From Bacteroidota bacterium (GTDB lineage: Bacteria > Bacteroidota > Ignavibacteria > Ignavibacteriales > Ignavibacteriaceae): DNA of 7,099 nucleotides. Position 1 is the stretch's first letter. Every line of letters starts with the position of its first letter. Positions 6,507 through 7,099 of this stretch are shown here, piece by piece. Where the stretch lies: assembly GCA_030706105.1 (NCBI GenBank), contig JAUZPC010000140.1, positions 1 through 7,099 on the forward strand, in the 5' to 3' direction. The position numbers and the translations under genes are program-made. The notes below the pieces were generated by a model. It searched no databases and was not told the origin of the DNA. It saw nothing but the letters and a program-made list of their open reading frames with translations.

Positions 6507-7099
6507 TTGAAAAAAGCATTAATTACAGGAATTACCGGTCAAGACGGCAGCTATTTGACCGAAATTCTTTTAGATAAAGGATATGAAGTCCACGGTATTG
6601 TCAGAAGAAGCAGTTCCTTTAATACCGGACGCATTGATCATTTATTTAATAATAAAGAAATTTATAACAAAAAATTGTTTCTGCATTTTGGCGATTTAGT
6701 TGATACGAGTAACCTAAATCGGATATTGGAAAAAGTTGAACCGGACGAAATTTACAATTTGGCTGCTCAGAGCCATGTAAAGGTATCTTTTGAACTCCCT
6801 GATTATACCGGACAAGTAGATGCTTTAGGTACTCTTAGGTTCTTGGACGCAATTAGGGAAGTCGGATTAAGAAAAGTTAAATTTTATCAGGCTTCAACAA
6901 GCGAATTGTTTGGAAAGGTTCAAGAAGTCCCTCAATCGGAGACAACTCCTTTTTATCCTCGTTCTCCCTATGGGGTCGCAAAGCTATACGGGTATTGGAT
7001 TATTGTTAACTATAGAGAAGCATACAATATTCATGCTTGTAATGGAATTTTATTTAACCATGAATCTCCGAGAAGAGGAAAAACATTTGTTACTCGTAA
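6507..7099 (+). CDS. gmd: GDP-mannose 4,6-dehydratase (3'-truncated)
   Basis: Extended SDR that dehydrates GDP-D-mannose to GDP-4-keto-6-deoxymannose, the substrate of the Fcl enzyme encoded just upstream. The 197 visible codons run from the TTG start to the window end without a stop, a little over half of the usual length of about 350 residues. Motifs are nearly canonical: GITGQDGSYL (8-17) for NADP+ binding, VRRSSSFNTGRIDH (32-45), NLAAQSHVKVSFE (84-96), the active-site segment STSELFGKVQE with Thr131 and Glu133, SPYGVAK with Tyr155 and Lys159, and NHESPRRGKTFVTR at the cut end. The TTG has an AGGA ribosome binding site, and translation from it gives the standard N-terminus. With fcl it forms the GDP-fucose module. 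Without Fcl action the same product could feed other 6-deoxyhexoses, such as rhamnose or perosamine. Confidence 0.94.
   Translation, partial: MKKALITGITGQDGSYLTEILLDKGYEVHGIVRRSSSFNTGRIDHLFNNKEIYNKKLFLHFGDLVDTSNLNRILEKVEPDEIYNLAAQSHVKVSFELPDYTGQVDALGTLRFLDAIREVGLRKVKFYQASTSELFGKVQEVPQSETTPFYPRSPYGVAKLYGYWIIVNYREAYNIHACNGILFNHESPRRGKTFVTR

Overview
The window is a dense, one-directional stretch of an AT-rich bacterial surface-polysaccharide locus (O-antigen, capsule or similar). All eight genes lie on the + strand, and each encodes an enzyme that makes an activated sugar. It contains no glycosyltransferase, flippase, polymerase, mobile element, RNA gene or CRISPR array. Both ends are cut: the first gene lacks its 5' end and the last lacks its 3' end. 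The host is probably a low-GC, Gram-negative-type bacterium. Two genes use GTG and TTG starts and several have AGGA-type ribosome binding sites, which fits poorly with typical Bacteroidetes, but I cannot name the phylum from this sequence.

Layout: positions 1-2662 hold wbpA (partial), wbpB and wbpD, which convert UDP-GlcNAc through a UDP-uronic acid to an N-acetylated 3-amino derivative. A clear intrinsic terminator (2687-2711) follows. Positions 2732-4167 hold rmlA and rmlC, overlapping by one base, for dTDP-glucose formation and 3,5-epimerisation. Positions 4243-5412 hold a PLP sugar aminotransferase that best fits the missing WbpE step. A 99-base AT-rich gap with a long hairpin and T-run separates it from fcl (5512-6471) and a partial gmd (6507 to the end), the pair that turns GDP-mannose into GDP-L-fucose.

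Together the genes suggest a glycan containing a 2,3-diacetamido-uronic acid (GlcNAc3NAcA or an epimer), L-fucose or a related GDP-6-deoxyhexose, and probably L-rhamnose or another dTDP-linked sugar. The rhamnose route is incomplete here because rmlB and rmlD are absent. I see no undescribed system. The points most worth a second look are an apparent insertion in the WbpA homologue, the separation of the aminotransferase from wbpA-B-D by a terminator and the rml pair, and the hairpins around 5390-5490.
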